NCBI GenBank assembly: GCA_046306335.1
Contig: JBKDXM010000040.1
Coordinates: 1-64,000, forward strand
DNA from: UBA2386 sp046306335
Lineage (GTDB): Bacteria > Planctomycetota > UBA1135 > UBA2386
Direction: 5' to 3'
DNA: 64,000 bases
Part shown: positions 25,103 to 35,164 of the stretch, in pieces
Position numbering within the stretch: the first letter of the stretch is position 1
How the letters are laid out: each line of letters opens with the position of its first letter
The notes under the pieces: generated by a model
Database searches by the model: none
Told to the model about the DNA's origin: nothing
What the model saw: the letters and a program-made list of their open reading frames with translations, nothing else
Position numbers and translations under genes: made by a program

Positions 25103-27462
25103 TTGCCCCCTCCGCGCAGCGTGTAGTCGATGGTCAGGCTGGCACCGGTCGTCGGCACGGGGATCGCGACGCGCACTTCGCGGCCGCCGTCGCGGTCGAG
25201 CACGCGGTAGCTGCCGACGGGCAACTGCAGTTCGAGGCCGTCGCCGACCTGCACGCGGCCCGCGCCGAGTTCGTCGATGCGCGCGGCGACCGCGGCGCGG
25301 AACTGCAGCGTCGTCGATTGCTCGGCGGCGAAGGTGAACGTGCGGCGCAACCCTGGCGGTTGGTCGCTGCCCGGCGCCTGGGGCCGTTCGACCGGCGCGT
25401 CGGTGATCGCCACCGCGCCGCAGGTGTAGCGGAACGTCGGCCGCTGCTGCGCGTCGAGGTCGTAGCCGAGCCAGCGGTCGCCGAGTTCGCGGCGGTCCGC
25501 CGTCGGCCACGGCGCGTCGGGATCGGCGAGCATCGCGAACATCGGGCCGGCGGGCAGTTGCTGGCGGCCGTCGCCGAGCAGCCGCACCTCACCGCTGCCC
25601 TGGCTGGTCCACACCGGCGCAGCGTCGACGAAGCGGCCGCGCCAGAGCTGGTTCAGCGCCAGCCGTTCGGCGTCGAACGTGAAGTTCACGCCGCCGGGCA
25701 GACCGACGCTGATCGCGCGCTTGCCGGTGTGCGGGGCGCTGCGCCGCAGCAGCACGGCCTCGTCACCGACTTCGAGTTCGATCGGCGCGCGGCGGATGCC
25801 GCTCGGCTTGCCGACGTTGCGGCCCTCGGCGAGGTAGCGCCACATGGCGGCGATCTGCCGGTCGACGTCGCCGCCGGCGTGTTCGGGCCGCGTCGATCTG
25901 CCGTCGACGAAGAAGCGCGGCATCAACGTGTCGGGGCGGACGCGCACCGGATCGCGCAGGAAGTGCGCGAACCACTCCGGCCGCAGCCGCTCGCCGGTCG
26001 TGGCGACGAGGTCGATCGCCGCCATCGACCCGGCGCGGTCGCCGGCGAAGGTGTGGCAGGTGATGCAGTTCATCGCCTTGTCACCGACGAGCGTCCGGCC
26101 GAGTTCGCGTTCCTCGCGCTGCGGATCCCCTTCGGCCGGCGGCGGCAGCAGGGGGATCGGCGGCAGCGTGTCGGTCGCCGCGAGCCGCGCGGCGAGGTCG
26201 TCGGCAAGTCGCGGGCCGAAGCCGGGCATGCGCGTGCGCAGGTACGGCCGCTCGGCCTGGCCGTGCGCGATGGCCGCGCGCAGCCAGCCCGGCTGCAGTT
26301 TGGCGCCGACGCCCGTCAGCGTCGGCGGCAGCCGCCCGTCCTCGCCGAGGCTCAGGTCGGCGCTGACGAAGAACGGCTGGCGCGCGTCGGCGAGATTGGC
26401 CCAGTCGTCGCGCGTGTGGCAGGCGGTGCAGTCGTGGCCGGCGAGCAGGCGCTGCAGGGGTTCGTCGGCAGCTGGCGGCGTGGACGGCGCGGCGAGCGCG
26501 GCGGCGAGGTCGGCGCGCTGCGCGTCGGTCAGCGCATAGTGCGGCCATGGACCCGCGCGGCCGCTGAGGCAGCCGCGCGTCGGGTCGAGCGCGGCCAGCG
26601 GCTTCGCCGCCGGCGACGGCGCGCGCAGCGGGTCGGCGAGCGGATGGCAATGGACGCAGCCGCGGGCGGCGAAGGTGGTGCGGCCGGCGGCGACGCGTGC
26701 GGGGGCGGGGGCGGTGGGGCTGCGGTCGGTCGTTGCGGCGTCGCTGCTGCCAGCCAACAGGAAGTGCGCGAGCGCGTGCGCTTCCGCCGGGGCCAACCGC
26801 AGGTCCGGCATGCGCCGCGCGGGGCGCGCTTCGTGCGGCGCCAACAAGAACGCCGTCAGCGCCGCGTGCGTGTACTTGGCAGCGAGCGGCGCCAGCGGCG
26901 TTGCAGCGGGCAGCGGCAACTCGCGGCCGTCGGCGCCGCGCGGCGCGTGGCAAGCGGCGCAGCCGATCGTGTGGAACAGCGTGCGGCCCTCGGCGACCGC
27001 GGCAGCGTCGGCGGCAGGCGGTGCGGCGTCGCTGGTGGCGGCTGCGGCGCCGAACGACTGCAGGTAGGCGGCGAGGTTGGCGGCGGCCTCGGCGCGGTCG
27101 CGCGCGGCGAGCCCGTGCAGCAGGTCGGGCATCGGCGTGCCCGGCTCGACCGCGTGTGGCGCAGCCAGGAAGGCGGCGAGGTAGGCCGGGCGCACGCGGG
27201 CTGCGACGCTGGCGAGGTCAGGCCCGCGCGGCCCTGGCGCGGGCGGCGCGTCGGCGGCATCGGCGTGGCAGGCGACGCAGCCGAGTTCGTCGCGCAGCAC
27301 GAGGCCACGGACGCGCGGCGCAAGTTCGTGCCGCGCCAGCGCGGCGACGACCGGCGGCGCCGACGGCGCATCGGCCACTGCGTCGCGGCACGACGGCAGC
27401 GCCAGCGCGCTGGCCAACGCGAGCAGCGGCAGACCGGGGTGGAACAGCGGGCGAGGGGGCAT
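25099..27462 (-). CDS. pentahaem c-type cytochrome lipoprotein
   Basis: The 787-residue protein has a lipoprotein-type signal (LLALASALALPSC). Five CxxCH haem-binding motifs are visible: CVACH (62-66), CAACH (168-172), CVHCH (269-273), CTACH (345-349) and CITCH (466-470). Each is followed by Met-Pro patterns that may supply the axial Met (M111, M218, M412 and the LMPRF segment). After about residue 540 there is a beta-rich haem-free region of some 240 residues. It is the first gene of the cytochrome/propeller/ThuA unit. The role is periplasmic electron transfer; the redox partner is inferred to be the propeller protein. Confidence 0.9.
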   Translation of the reverse strand: MPPRPLFHPGLPLLALASALALPSCRDAVADAPSAPPVVAALARHELAPRVRGLVLRDELGCVACHADAADAPPAPGPRGPDLASVAARVRPAYLAAFLAAPHAVEPGTPMPDLLHGLAARDRAEAAANLAAYLQSFGAAAATSDAAPPAADAAAVAEGRTLFHTIGCAACHAPRGADGRELPLPAATPLAPLAAKYTHAALTAFLLAPHEARPARRMPDLRLAPAEAHALAHFLLAGSSDAATTDRSPTAPAPARVAAGRTTFAARGCVHCHPLADPLRAPSPAAKPLAALDPTRGCLSGRAGPWPHYALTDAQRADLAAALAAPSTPPAADEPLQRLLAGHDCTACHTRDDWANLADARQPFFVSADLSLGEDGRLPPTLTGVGAKLQPGWLRAAIAHGQAERPYLRTRMPGFGPRLADDLAARLAATDTLPPIPLLPPPAEGDPQREERELGRTLVGDKAMNCITCHTFAGDRAGSMAAIDLVATTGERLRPEWFAHFLRDPVRVRPDTLMPRFFVDGRSTRPEHAGGDVDRQIAAMWRYLAEGRNVGKPSGIRRAPIELEVGDEAVLLRRSAPHTGKRAISVGLPGGVNFTFDAERLALNQLWRGRFVDAAPVWTSQGSGEVRLLGDGRQQLPAGPMFAMLADPDAPWPTADRRELGDRWLGYDLDAQQRPTFRYTCGAVAITDAPVERPQAPGSDQPPGLRRTFTFAAEQSTTLQFRAAVAARIDELGAGRVQVGDGLELQLPVGSYRVLDRDGGREVRVAIPVPTTGASLTIDYTLRGGGK

Positions 27463-27788
27463 GGCGACGACGGTTGCGAGGCGACGAACGCGGGCGCGGG
27501 GCGGTACGAGGCGGTGCGAGTCCGTGGGCCGCGGGACGCAGGTCAGGGGCCGCTGGTGTGCTGCGCACCCGGGGCGGCGATTCTGCACGCCAACGACGGC
27601 TACAACGCCGCGCAGCGTAGCGAACGTCCGCACGACGACGGCGGCAGCGTTGCTCGAACTGCGCGGCAGAAGCGTGGCAGGTTCGTCCCGTCGCCCCGCT
27701 GGCCCTGCCGCGCCCGGGCGCGGCGACCCGCTACGCTGGTGCGGCGCTGCGCTCCTGGCACGGACGCCGTCGCCGCCTCCTCGCCACC
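27463..27788. other. 326-nt divergent intergenic region
   Basis: No gene is seen between the divergent cytochrome and HExxH genes. TACGCT occurs on the minus strand at 27614-27619 and on the plus strand at 27732-27737, which could be -10 elements for the two directions, but neither has a good -35 at the right distance. Confidence 0.4.
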
Positions 27789-28718
27789 ATGATGCCTTGC
27801 CGCGGTTGCCGGTTGCTCTTCGTTGCGTTCCTCGCGGTGAAGGTCGCGGCCCAAGACGGCGCGCGTGCTGGCCGTGCGCCGGATGCGGCCGCGCTCGCCC
27901 CGTCGCCGGCCATTGCGCGCGACGTCCGCACCATCGCCGGCTGGCAGGTGCACGTCGATGCGCGGTTGCTCGCCAGCGAGGCCCCGGCGACCGAGCGCGC
28001 GCTCGCACTGCTCGGGCAGATGCTCGCCGAGATCGTCCGCGTCGTGCCCGCGCCCGCGGTCGCCGCGCTGCGCGCCGTGCCGTTGTACGTCTCGCCGGCG
28101 TATCCCGGCCAGCGCAGCGGCGCGGAGTACCACCCGGGTGCGGCATGGCTGCGCGACCACGGCCGCGATCCGACGATGGCGCGCGGCGTCGAGTTCTCCG
28201 GCGTCGCCGACTTCGAGCGCGAGATGCTGCGCATGCCCAACTTCGCGCTGCACGAACTCGCGCACGCCTACCACGACCGCGTGCTGCCGCGCGGCTTCGC
28301 CAACCCGGCGGTGCTGCGCGCGTTCGAGCAGGCCAAGGCGGACGGTCGCTACGCGGCCGTCGAACGCTGGCACGGGCCGGCGCTGCCGACGACGGTCGAG
28401 CCGGCGTACGCGCTCACCAACGCGATGGAATACTTCGCCGAGGGCACCGAGGCGTACTTCGCGCGCAACGACTTTGCGCCGTGCACGCGCGCCGAACTGC
28501 AGGCGCACGATCCGGGGCTGCACGACCTGCTGGTGACGTCGTGGGGCGTTGCCGAAGCGCCGCCCGATCCGGCGGCGAGCGACGCGGCGGTCGAGCCGGT
28601 TGCGCGCAAGCTCGACACCGCGGTCCGCGCGGCCCGCGGCACGGCCGTGGCCGTCGCCGGCGGTCTGCTCGCGGTGCTGCTCGCGTTCGCCGTGCGCCGA
28701 CGGGCGCATCGGACCTGA
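27789..28718 (+). CDS. secreted or membrane-anchored HExxH metallopeptidase-like protein
   Basis: The 309-residue protein has a signal peptide (MMPCRGCRLLFVAFLAVKVA, then AQDG). The zinc site HELAHAYHD lies at about 155-163. NAMEYFAEGTEAYFARNDFA at about 211-230 supplies a Glu and a highly patterned strand typical of a gluzincin-like family found in bacteria and fungi. A C-terminal hydrophobic segment (VAVAGGLLAVLLAFAV) with an RRRAHRT tail suggests membrane attachment. Proteolytic activity is inferred from the motif; the substrate is unknown. Confidence 0.75.
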   Translation: MMPCRGCRLLFVAFLAVKVAAQDGARAGRAPDAAALAPSPAIARDVRTIAGWQVHVDARLLASEAPATERALALLGQMLAEIVRVVPAPAVAALRAVPLYVSPAYPGQRSGAEYHPGAAWLRDHGRDPTMARGVEFSGVADFEREMLRMPNFALHELAHAYHDRVLPRGFANPAVLRAFEQAKADGRYAAVERWHGPALPTTVEPAYALTNAMEYFAEGTEAYFARNDFAPCTRAELQAHDPGLHDLLVTSWGVAEAPPDPAASDAAVEPVARKLDTAVRAARGTAVAVAGGLLAVLLAFAVRRRAHRT

Positions 28719-28781
28719 CCGTTCCCGTCGTGCGCGCGCGCCTTGCCGCTGTCGCCGCCGGCTGCATACTGCTCGCCCCCG

Positions 28782-31391
28782 ATGGCCGCCCGCAGCCCGA
28801 AGCCCGAAGTGCTCGCCCCGGCCGGCAGCATCGCCTCGCTGCGCGCGGCGCTGCTGCACGGCGCCGATGCCGTGTACTTCGGCCTGCAGGACGGCTTCAA
28901 CGCCCGCGCCCGCGCCGCCAACTTCGCGCTCGCCGAGCTGCCCGAGGTGGTGGCGCGCATCCACCGCGCCGGCGCGCGCGCCTACGTGACGATGAACACG
29001 CTGGTGTTCGAGCCGGAGCTGCCGGCGCTGGAGCACGCGCTGCGCGGCATCGCCGCCTCGGGCGTCGACGCGCTGATCGTGCAGGACCCGGCCGTCTGCC
29101 TGCTGGCGCGCGCGATCTGCCCGCAGCTCGAGCTGCACGCCAGCACGCAGATGACCATCGCCGAGCCGGCGGCGGCGGCGTTCGCGACGGCGCTCGGCTG
29201 CACGCGCATCGTCGTGCCGCGCGAGCTGTCGGTCGCCGAGATCCGCCAGTTCGCCGCCGGCACCGACGCCGAGCTCGAAGTGTTCGTGCACGGGGCGCTG
29301 TGCGTGTCGTGGAGCGGCCAGTGCCTGACCAGCGAGGCGTGGGGCGGCCGCTCGGCCAACCGCGGCCAGTGCGCGCAGAGCTGCCGCATGCCGTACGAAC
29401 TCGTCGTCGACGGCGCCGTGCGCCCGCTCGGCGACGTGCAGTACCTGCTTAGCCCCAAGGACCTCGCTGGCGCGCGCGCCGTGCCCGACCTGCTGCGCGT
29501 CGGCGTGCACACGCTGAAGATCGAGGGCCGGCAGAAGGGGCCGCACTACGTCGCGACGGCGACCGGCGGCTACCGCCGCTGGGTCGATGCCCTCGCCAGC
29601 GGCGGCGATCCCAAGCAGGCCGAGCGCCAGCTCGCCAGCGACCTGCTGGCAATGTCGCTGGCGTACACGCGCGGCTTCAGCGACGGCTTCCTCGGCGGCA
29701 GCGACCACCAGACGCTGGTCGAAGGGCGCTTCCCCAAGCACCGCGGCGTGTTCGTCGGCACGGTGACGAAGAAGCAGGGCGGCGCGGTGTTCGTGCGCGA
29801 CCGCGGCGACGGCCGGCCGTGGACCGGCGCGCTGGCGGTGGCGGAGCGGCCGGCCGGGCCTGAGGGCGAGCGTGCCGTCGCGCTGCCGGCGGCCGGCGAC
29901 GCGGCGCCGCTGCAGCTGCGCCCGGGCATGGGCATCGTCTTCGACCAGGGCAACCCCGAGGACAAGGACGAACCGGGCGGCCCGCTGTTCGCGGTCGAGC
30001 GCGCCGGCGACGAACTCAAGCTGGCCTTCGGGCAACCGGGCCCGGACCTCGGCCGCGTGCGCGTCGGCGACCGCGTGTTCGCCACCAGCGATCCGGCGGT
30101 CGGCAGCGCCGTGCAGCGCGAGGTGCGCGACGACGGCCCCGAACCGGAGGGCCGCATCGCGCTCGACCTCGCCGTGCGCGGCGCGGCCGGCGAAGCGCTC
30201 GCCGTCGACGCGGTGGCGCGCGGCTGCCGCGCCAGCGCCCGCAGCGCGAGCCTGCTGCAGCCGGCGCGCGGCGCGGGCCTCGACGCGGCGATCCTGCGCG
30301 ACAAGCTCGGCGCGTTCGGCGGCACGCCGTTCGGCCTTGGCGCGCTCGACGTCACCGGCCTCGCCGCCGGGTTGCACGTGCCGGCGAGCGAACTCAAGGA
30401 ATTGCGCCGCGCGCTGCTCGCCGAGCTGCTGCCGCAGATCGAACGCGGCCCCGTGCGCACCGTCGACCGCGCGCCGGCGCTGCCGCGGGCCGAAGCCGCG
30501 CTGCCCGCGCTGCCGCCGCTCGCCGACGCGCCGCCGACGGTGGTGCCGCTGCTGCGCTCCGATGCGCAGCTCGACGCCGCGATCGCGCTCGGCTGCAGCG
30601 AGGTCGAGCTCGACTGGATGGAGTTCGTCGGCCTCGGCAAGGCGTTCGACCGCGCCCGCGCCAAGGGCCTGCGCGTCACGGTCGCGACGACGCGCATCGG
30701 CAAGCCCGGCGAGGAAGCTTTGGTCGAGCGGCTGCGCAAGCTGCAGCCCGACGGCATCCTGGTGCGGCACTTCGGCGCGCTGATGCGCTGCCGGCAGTGG
30801 CGCGCCGAAGGCGACCGCTTCGCGCTGCACGGCGACTTCTCGCTCAACGCCACCAACTCGCTGACGGCGCGCCACCTGCTCGGCCTCGGCCTCGACACGG
30901 TGACGGCGTCGTTCGACCTCGACGAAGCACAGCTGTTCGCGCTGCTGCAGCGCACGCCCGGCGCGCGCATCGCGGTGGTCGCGCACCACCGCATCCCGAC
31001 GTTCCACACCGAGCACTGCGTCTACAGCCACCTGCTCAGCAACGGCCGTGACTTCCGCACGTGCGGGCGGCCGTGCGAACGCCATCAGGTGGCGCTGCGC
31101 GACCACCAGGGTCGCGAGCACCCGGTGATCGTCGACGTCGGCTGCCGCAACACGGTCTTCCACCACGCGCCGCAGCAGAGCGCGCAGTGGACGGCCCGGC
31201 TGCTGCAGGCGGGCGTGCGGCGCTTCCGCTGCGAGTTCGTGCGCGAGAGCGCGGCCGAGGTCGAGCGCGCGGTCAAGGCCTGGCGCGACCTGCTCGCCGG
31301 CCGCGTCGACGCCGACGGGTTGTGCAAGCGCACCGGCGCGGTGGGGCAGATGGGCGTCGCCCAGGGCGGCATGAAGCTGCTGACGGAGTGA
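28782..31391 (+). CDS. U32 family peptidase with DUF3656-type C-terminal region
   Basis: The 869-residue protein opens with the U32 barrel (PEVLAPAGSIASLRAALLHG, ADAVYFGLQ). The Cys cluster typical of RlhA/TrhP-like members follows: VFVHGALCVSWSGQCL and SANRGQCAQSCRMPYEL near residue 200. The signature LKIEGR is also present, with a long C-terminal part and a second Cys-rich stretch near the end (EHCVYSHLLSNGRDFRTCGR). Characterised U32 proteins of this type modify RNA by prephenate-dependent hydroxylation; others are annotated as collagenases. The ATG at 28782 fits the family start. TTGCCG and CATACT at 28743-28770 form a possible promoter close to the start. Confidence 0.88.
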   Translation: MAARSPKPEVLAPAGSIASLRAALLHGADAVYFGLQDGFNARARAANFALAELPEVVARIHRAGARAYVTMNTLVFEPELPALEHALRGIAASGVDALIVQDPAVCLLARAICPQLELHASTQMTIAEPAAAAFATALGCTRIVVPRELSVAEIRQFAAGTDAELEVFVHGALCVSWSGQCLTSEAWGGRSANRGQCAQSCRMPYELVVDGAVRPLGDVQYLLSPKDLAGARAVPDLLRVGVHTLKIEGRQKGPHYVATATGGYRRWVDALASGGDPKQAERQLASDLLAMSLAYTRGFSDGFLGGSDHQTLVEGRFPKHRGVFVGTVTKKQGGAVFVRDRGDGRPWTGALAVAERPAGPEGERAVALPAAGDAAPLQLRPGMGIVFDQGNPEDKDEPGGPLFAVERAGDELKLAFGQPGPDLGRVRVGDRVFATSDPAVGSAVQREVRDDGPEPEGRIALDLAVRGAAGEALAVDAVARGCRASARSASLLQPARGAGLDAAILRDKLGAFGGTPFGLGALDVTGLAAGLHVPASELKELRRALLAELLPQIERGPVRTVDRAPALPRAEAALPALPPLADAPPTVVPLLRSDAQLDAAIALGCSEVELDWMEFVGLGKAFDRARAKGLRVTVATTRIGKPGEEALVERLRKLQPDGILVRHFGALMRCRQWRAEGDRFALHGDFSLNATNSLTARHLLGLGLDTVTASFDLDEAQLFALLQRTPGARIAVVAHHRIPTFHTEHCVYSHLLSNGRDFRTCGRPCERHQVALRDHQGREHPVIVDVGCRNTVFHHAPQQSAQWTARLLQAGVRRFRCEFVRESAAEVERAVKAWRDLLAGRVDADGLCKRTGAVGQMGVAQGGMKLLTE

Positions 31392-31431
31392 CGGCGCGCC
31401 GGCGGCCGGCGGCGCGGCGTCGGCGTCAGCG

Positions 31432-31890
31432 TCAGCGCGGCGGCGGGCTCGGCGGCTTGGGTTGGGTCGATGCCCGGCCGATCGCGTCCCACAGGCGACC
31501 GAGGAAGGCGCAGTAGCTGCCGCCGAAGGCGCAGGCGGCGTGCCAGACGGTGCGCAGCGCCCACGGCGTGTCGTCCGGCGTTCCCGGCGGCAGCGCGGCT
31601 TCGAGCATGCCGCCGAGCACGCTGGCGAGCAGGCCGACGATCACCCCGGCGAGCAGCGCGAGCACGGCCGGATTGGCGCCCGCGGGCAGCGGCGGCAGGG
31701 GCTTCGGCCGCAGCGCGCGCTTCTGGATGAGGTGCAGCGCGAAGCCGGTGGCCAGCAGCGCGGCCCATTGGTTGGTGCTCAACTCGTAGCCGCGGAAGCG
31801 CGCGACGCCGGCGAGCCACAGTAGCGCCACCAGCACGGGCGCCAGCGACAGGGCGGTCTGCGCGGGGCTCTGGCGGCGGCGGGTCGTCAC
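31432..31890 (-). CDS. small membrane protein of unknown function
   Basis: The 152-residue product has hydrophobic segments at about 15-30 (ALSLAPVLVALLWLAGVA), 40-55 and 80-105 (NPAVLALLAGVIVGLLASVL), and a Pro-rich C-terminus. I recognise no family. I place the start at GTG 31890; an ATG at 31944 in the same frame would add 18 basic residues and would lie within 50 nt of the divergent purD start. It converges on the U32 peptidase gene. Confidence 0.55.
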   Translation of the reverse strand: MTTRRRQSPAQTALSLAPVLVALLWLAGVARFRGYELSTNQWAALLATGFALHLIQKRALRPKPLPPLPAGANPAVLALLAGVIVGLLASVLGGMLEAALPPGTPDDTPWALRTVWHAACAFGGSYCAFLGRLWDAIGRASTQPKPPSPPPR

Positions 31891-31994
31891 GGCGGGTCGT
31901 TGTAGCGCCGCCAGCCCGCGCCGGCGACGACGGAGTGCTCGCATCGCGCGGCCTTGCTGCCTACGTTCTTCGCCTTCGTTCGCACGCTCTGCCC

Positions 31995-33263
31995 ATGAAC
32001 GTACTCGTCGTCGGCCAAGGTGGCCGTGAACACGCCCTCTGCTGGAAGCTCCGCCAGTCGCCGTTGCTGAAGCGCCTGTTCTGCGCGCCGGGCAACCCGG
32101 GCACCGCCGCGCTGGCCGAGAACGTCGACGTCGCCGCCGAGGACATCCCGGGCCTGCTGCGCTTCGCCGTCGACAACAAGGTCGACCTGACCGTCGTCGG
32201 TCCGGAGGCACCGCTGTGCGCCGGCATCGTCGACGAGTTCCAGAAGCAGAAGAAGCTCGTGTTCGGCCCGAACAAGGCCGCCGCCGAGATCGAGGGCAGC
32301 AAGGCGTTCGCGCGCGAGCTGTGCCGCCGCCACCGCATCCCTGGGCCGAGCTTCTGGGTGTACGAGGAACTCGCGCTGGCGCGGTCGTTCCTCGACAACC
32401 GGCCCGACGGCCCGATCGTCGTCAAGGCCTCCGGCCTCGCCGCCGGCAAGGGCGTGACCGTCTGCAAGAACAACGAGGAGGCCAAGGCCGCCGTCGCCGA
32501 GTGCCTGGAGAAGCGGCGCTTCGGCGAGGCCGGCGGGCGCGTGGTGTTCGAGGAGTTCCTCGAAGGCCACGAGGTGTCGCTGATCACGCTGACCGACGGC
32601 CGCACGATCCTGCCGCTGGAGCCGGCGCGCGACCACAAGGCCGTCTTCGACGGCGACAAGGGCCCCAACACCGGCGGCATGGGCGTGATCACGCCGGTGC
32701 CGATCCTGCCGCGCATCGCCACGCAGGTGGAGAGCCAGATCGTGTTCCCGACGGTGCACGCGATGAACCGCGAGAACCGCCGCTACCAGGGCTTCCTGTA
32801 CTGCGGCCTGATGATGACGCCGCAGGGCCCGCGCGTGCTGGAGTACAACTGCCGCCTCGGCGACCCCGAGACGCAGCCGCTGCTGATGCGGCTGAAGAGC
32901 GACCTGTTGCCGCTGCTGCTCGCCACGGCCGAGGGCAAGCTGGAGGGCCAGGAGGCGCCGGAGTGGGACAAGCGCGTCGCCGTGTGCGTCGTCGCCTGCA
33001 GCGGCGGCTACCCGGGCGACTACAAGAAGGGCGTGCCGATCTTCGGGCTCGACCGCGTCGCGCAGGGCCCGGACCTGCAGGTCTTCCACGCCGGCACCTC
33101 GCAGCGGCCGGGCGGCGACCTGATGACGGCCGGCGGCCGCGTGCTGGCGGTCACCGCGCTCGGCGACGACGCCGCTGCGGCCCGGGCGAAGGCCTACGCC
33201 GCGCTCAAGCAGATCGAGTTCGCCGGCATGCACTACCGCACCGACATCGGCGCGCGGGCGTGA
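31995..33263 (+). CDS. purD: phosphoribosylamine--glycine ligase
   Basis: The 422-residue protein is a full-length GARS, the ATP-grasp enzyme that joins phosphoribosylamine and glycine in step 2 of purine synthesis. The family start MNVLVVGQGGREHALCWKL fixes the ATG at 31995. Other landmarks are TVVGPEAPLCAGIVDEF, VVKASGLAAGKGVTV, the GDKGPNTGGMG loop and LEYNCRLGDPETQ. It is separate from purQL at 40-44 kb, with other genes between. Confidence 0.96.
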   Translation: MNVLVVGQGGREHALCWKLRQSPLLKRLFCAPGNPGTAALAENVDVAAEDIPGLLRFAVDNKVDLTVVGPEAPLCAGIVDEFQKQKKLVFGPNKAAAEIEGSKAFARELCRRHRIPGPSFWVYEELALARSFLDNRPDGPIVVKASGLAAGKGVTVCKNNEEAKAAVAECLEKRRFGEAGGRVVFEEFLEGHEVSLITLTDGRTILPLEPARDHKAVFDGDKGPNTGGMGVITPVPILPRIATQVESQIVFPTVHAMNRENRRYQGFLYCGLMMTPQGPRVLEYNCRLGDPETQPLLMRLKSDLLPLLLATAEGKLEGQEAPEWDKRVAVCVVACSGGYPGDYKKGVPIFGLDRVAQGPDLQVFHAGTSQRPGGDLMTAGGRVLAVTALGDDAAAARAKAYAALKQIEFAGMHYRTDIGARA

Positions 33264-33294
33264 GCGCCGCGGGCCGGGTAAGGTTCCCGCCGCG

Positions 33295-33740
33295 TTGAAG
33301 CTCGACGACGAACACAGCCACGTGCGGCAGGCGCTGCAGCAGCGCGGCCTGCGCTGGACCGGCCAGCGCTCGCGCATCGTGCGGACGGCGCTCGCCACGC
33401 ACGAGCACTACACGGCCGAGGAACTGCTGCTGCTCTGCCGGCGCGAGGACCCGCGGCTGTCGCGCGCGACCGTGTATCGCACGCTCGCCGTGCTGGAGGA
33501 GGCGGGCTTCGTCGAGGGCCTCGACGCCGGCGACGGCAAGCGGCGCTTCGAGCACGTCCTCGGCCACGAGCACCACGACCACATGGTCTGCCTGCAGTGC
33601 GGCGCGATCGTCGAGTTCCGCGACGACGAGCTGGAGCGGCGGCAGGAGGCGGCGGCGCGCCGCCACGGCTTCCGCATCGAGCGCCACAGCCTGCGCCTCT
33701 ATGGCCGTTGCCGCGGCTGCCAGCGCGGCAAGGGGGGCGC

Positions 33741-33744
<4 letters not shown>
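33295..33744 (+). CDS. Fur family transcriptional regulator
   Basis: The 149-residue protein has the Fur winged-helix (RWTGQRSRIVRTAL, SRATVYRTLAVLEEAG) and the metal-binding dimerisation domain with the HHDHM motif and two Cys pairs, CLQC and CRGC. This places it in the Fur/Zur/PerR superfamily; the sensed metal is not clear. The start is a TTG at 33295 with TAAGG about ten bases upstream. Its stop overlaps the GTG of the response regulator gene, so the two are coupled. Confidence 0.88.
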
Positions 33745-35135
<1,391 letters not shown>

Positions 35136-35164
35136 GCGCCTGCGCCCTGCGGCCGCGCGGCGGC

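Noticed and set aside
27600..31166. 1188-codon open frame on the minus strand opposite the HExxH and U32 genes
   Set aside because: Composition is low-complexity Arg/Ala with no domain, and the plus-strand genes explain the region; long antisense frames are expected at this GC content.
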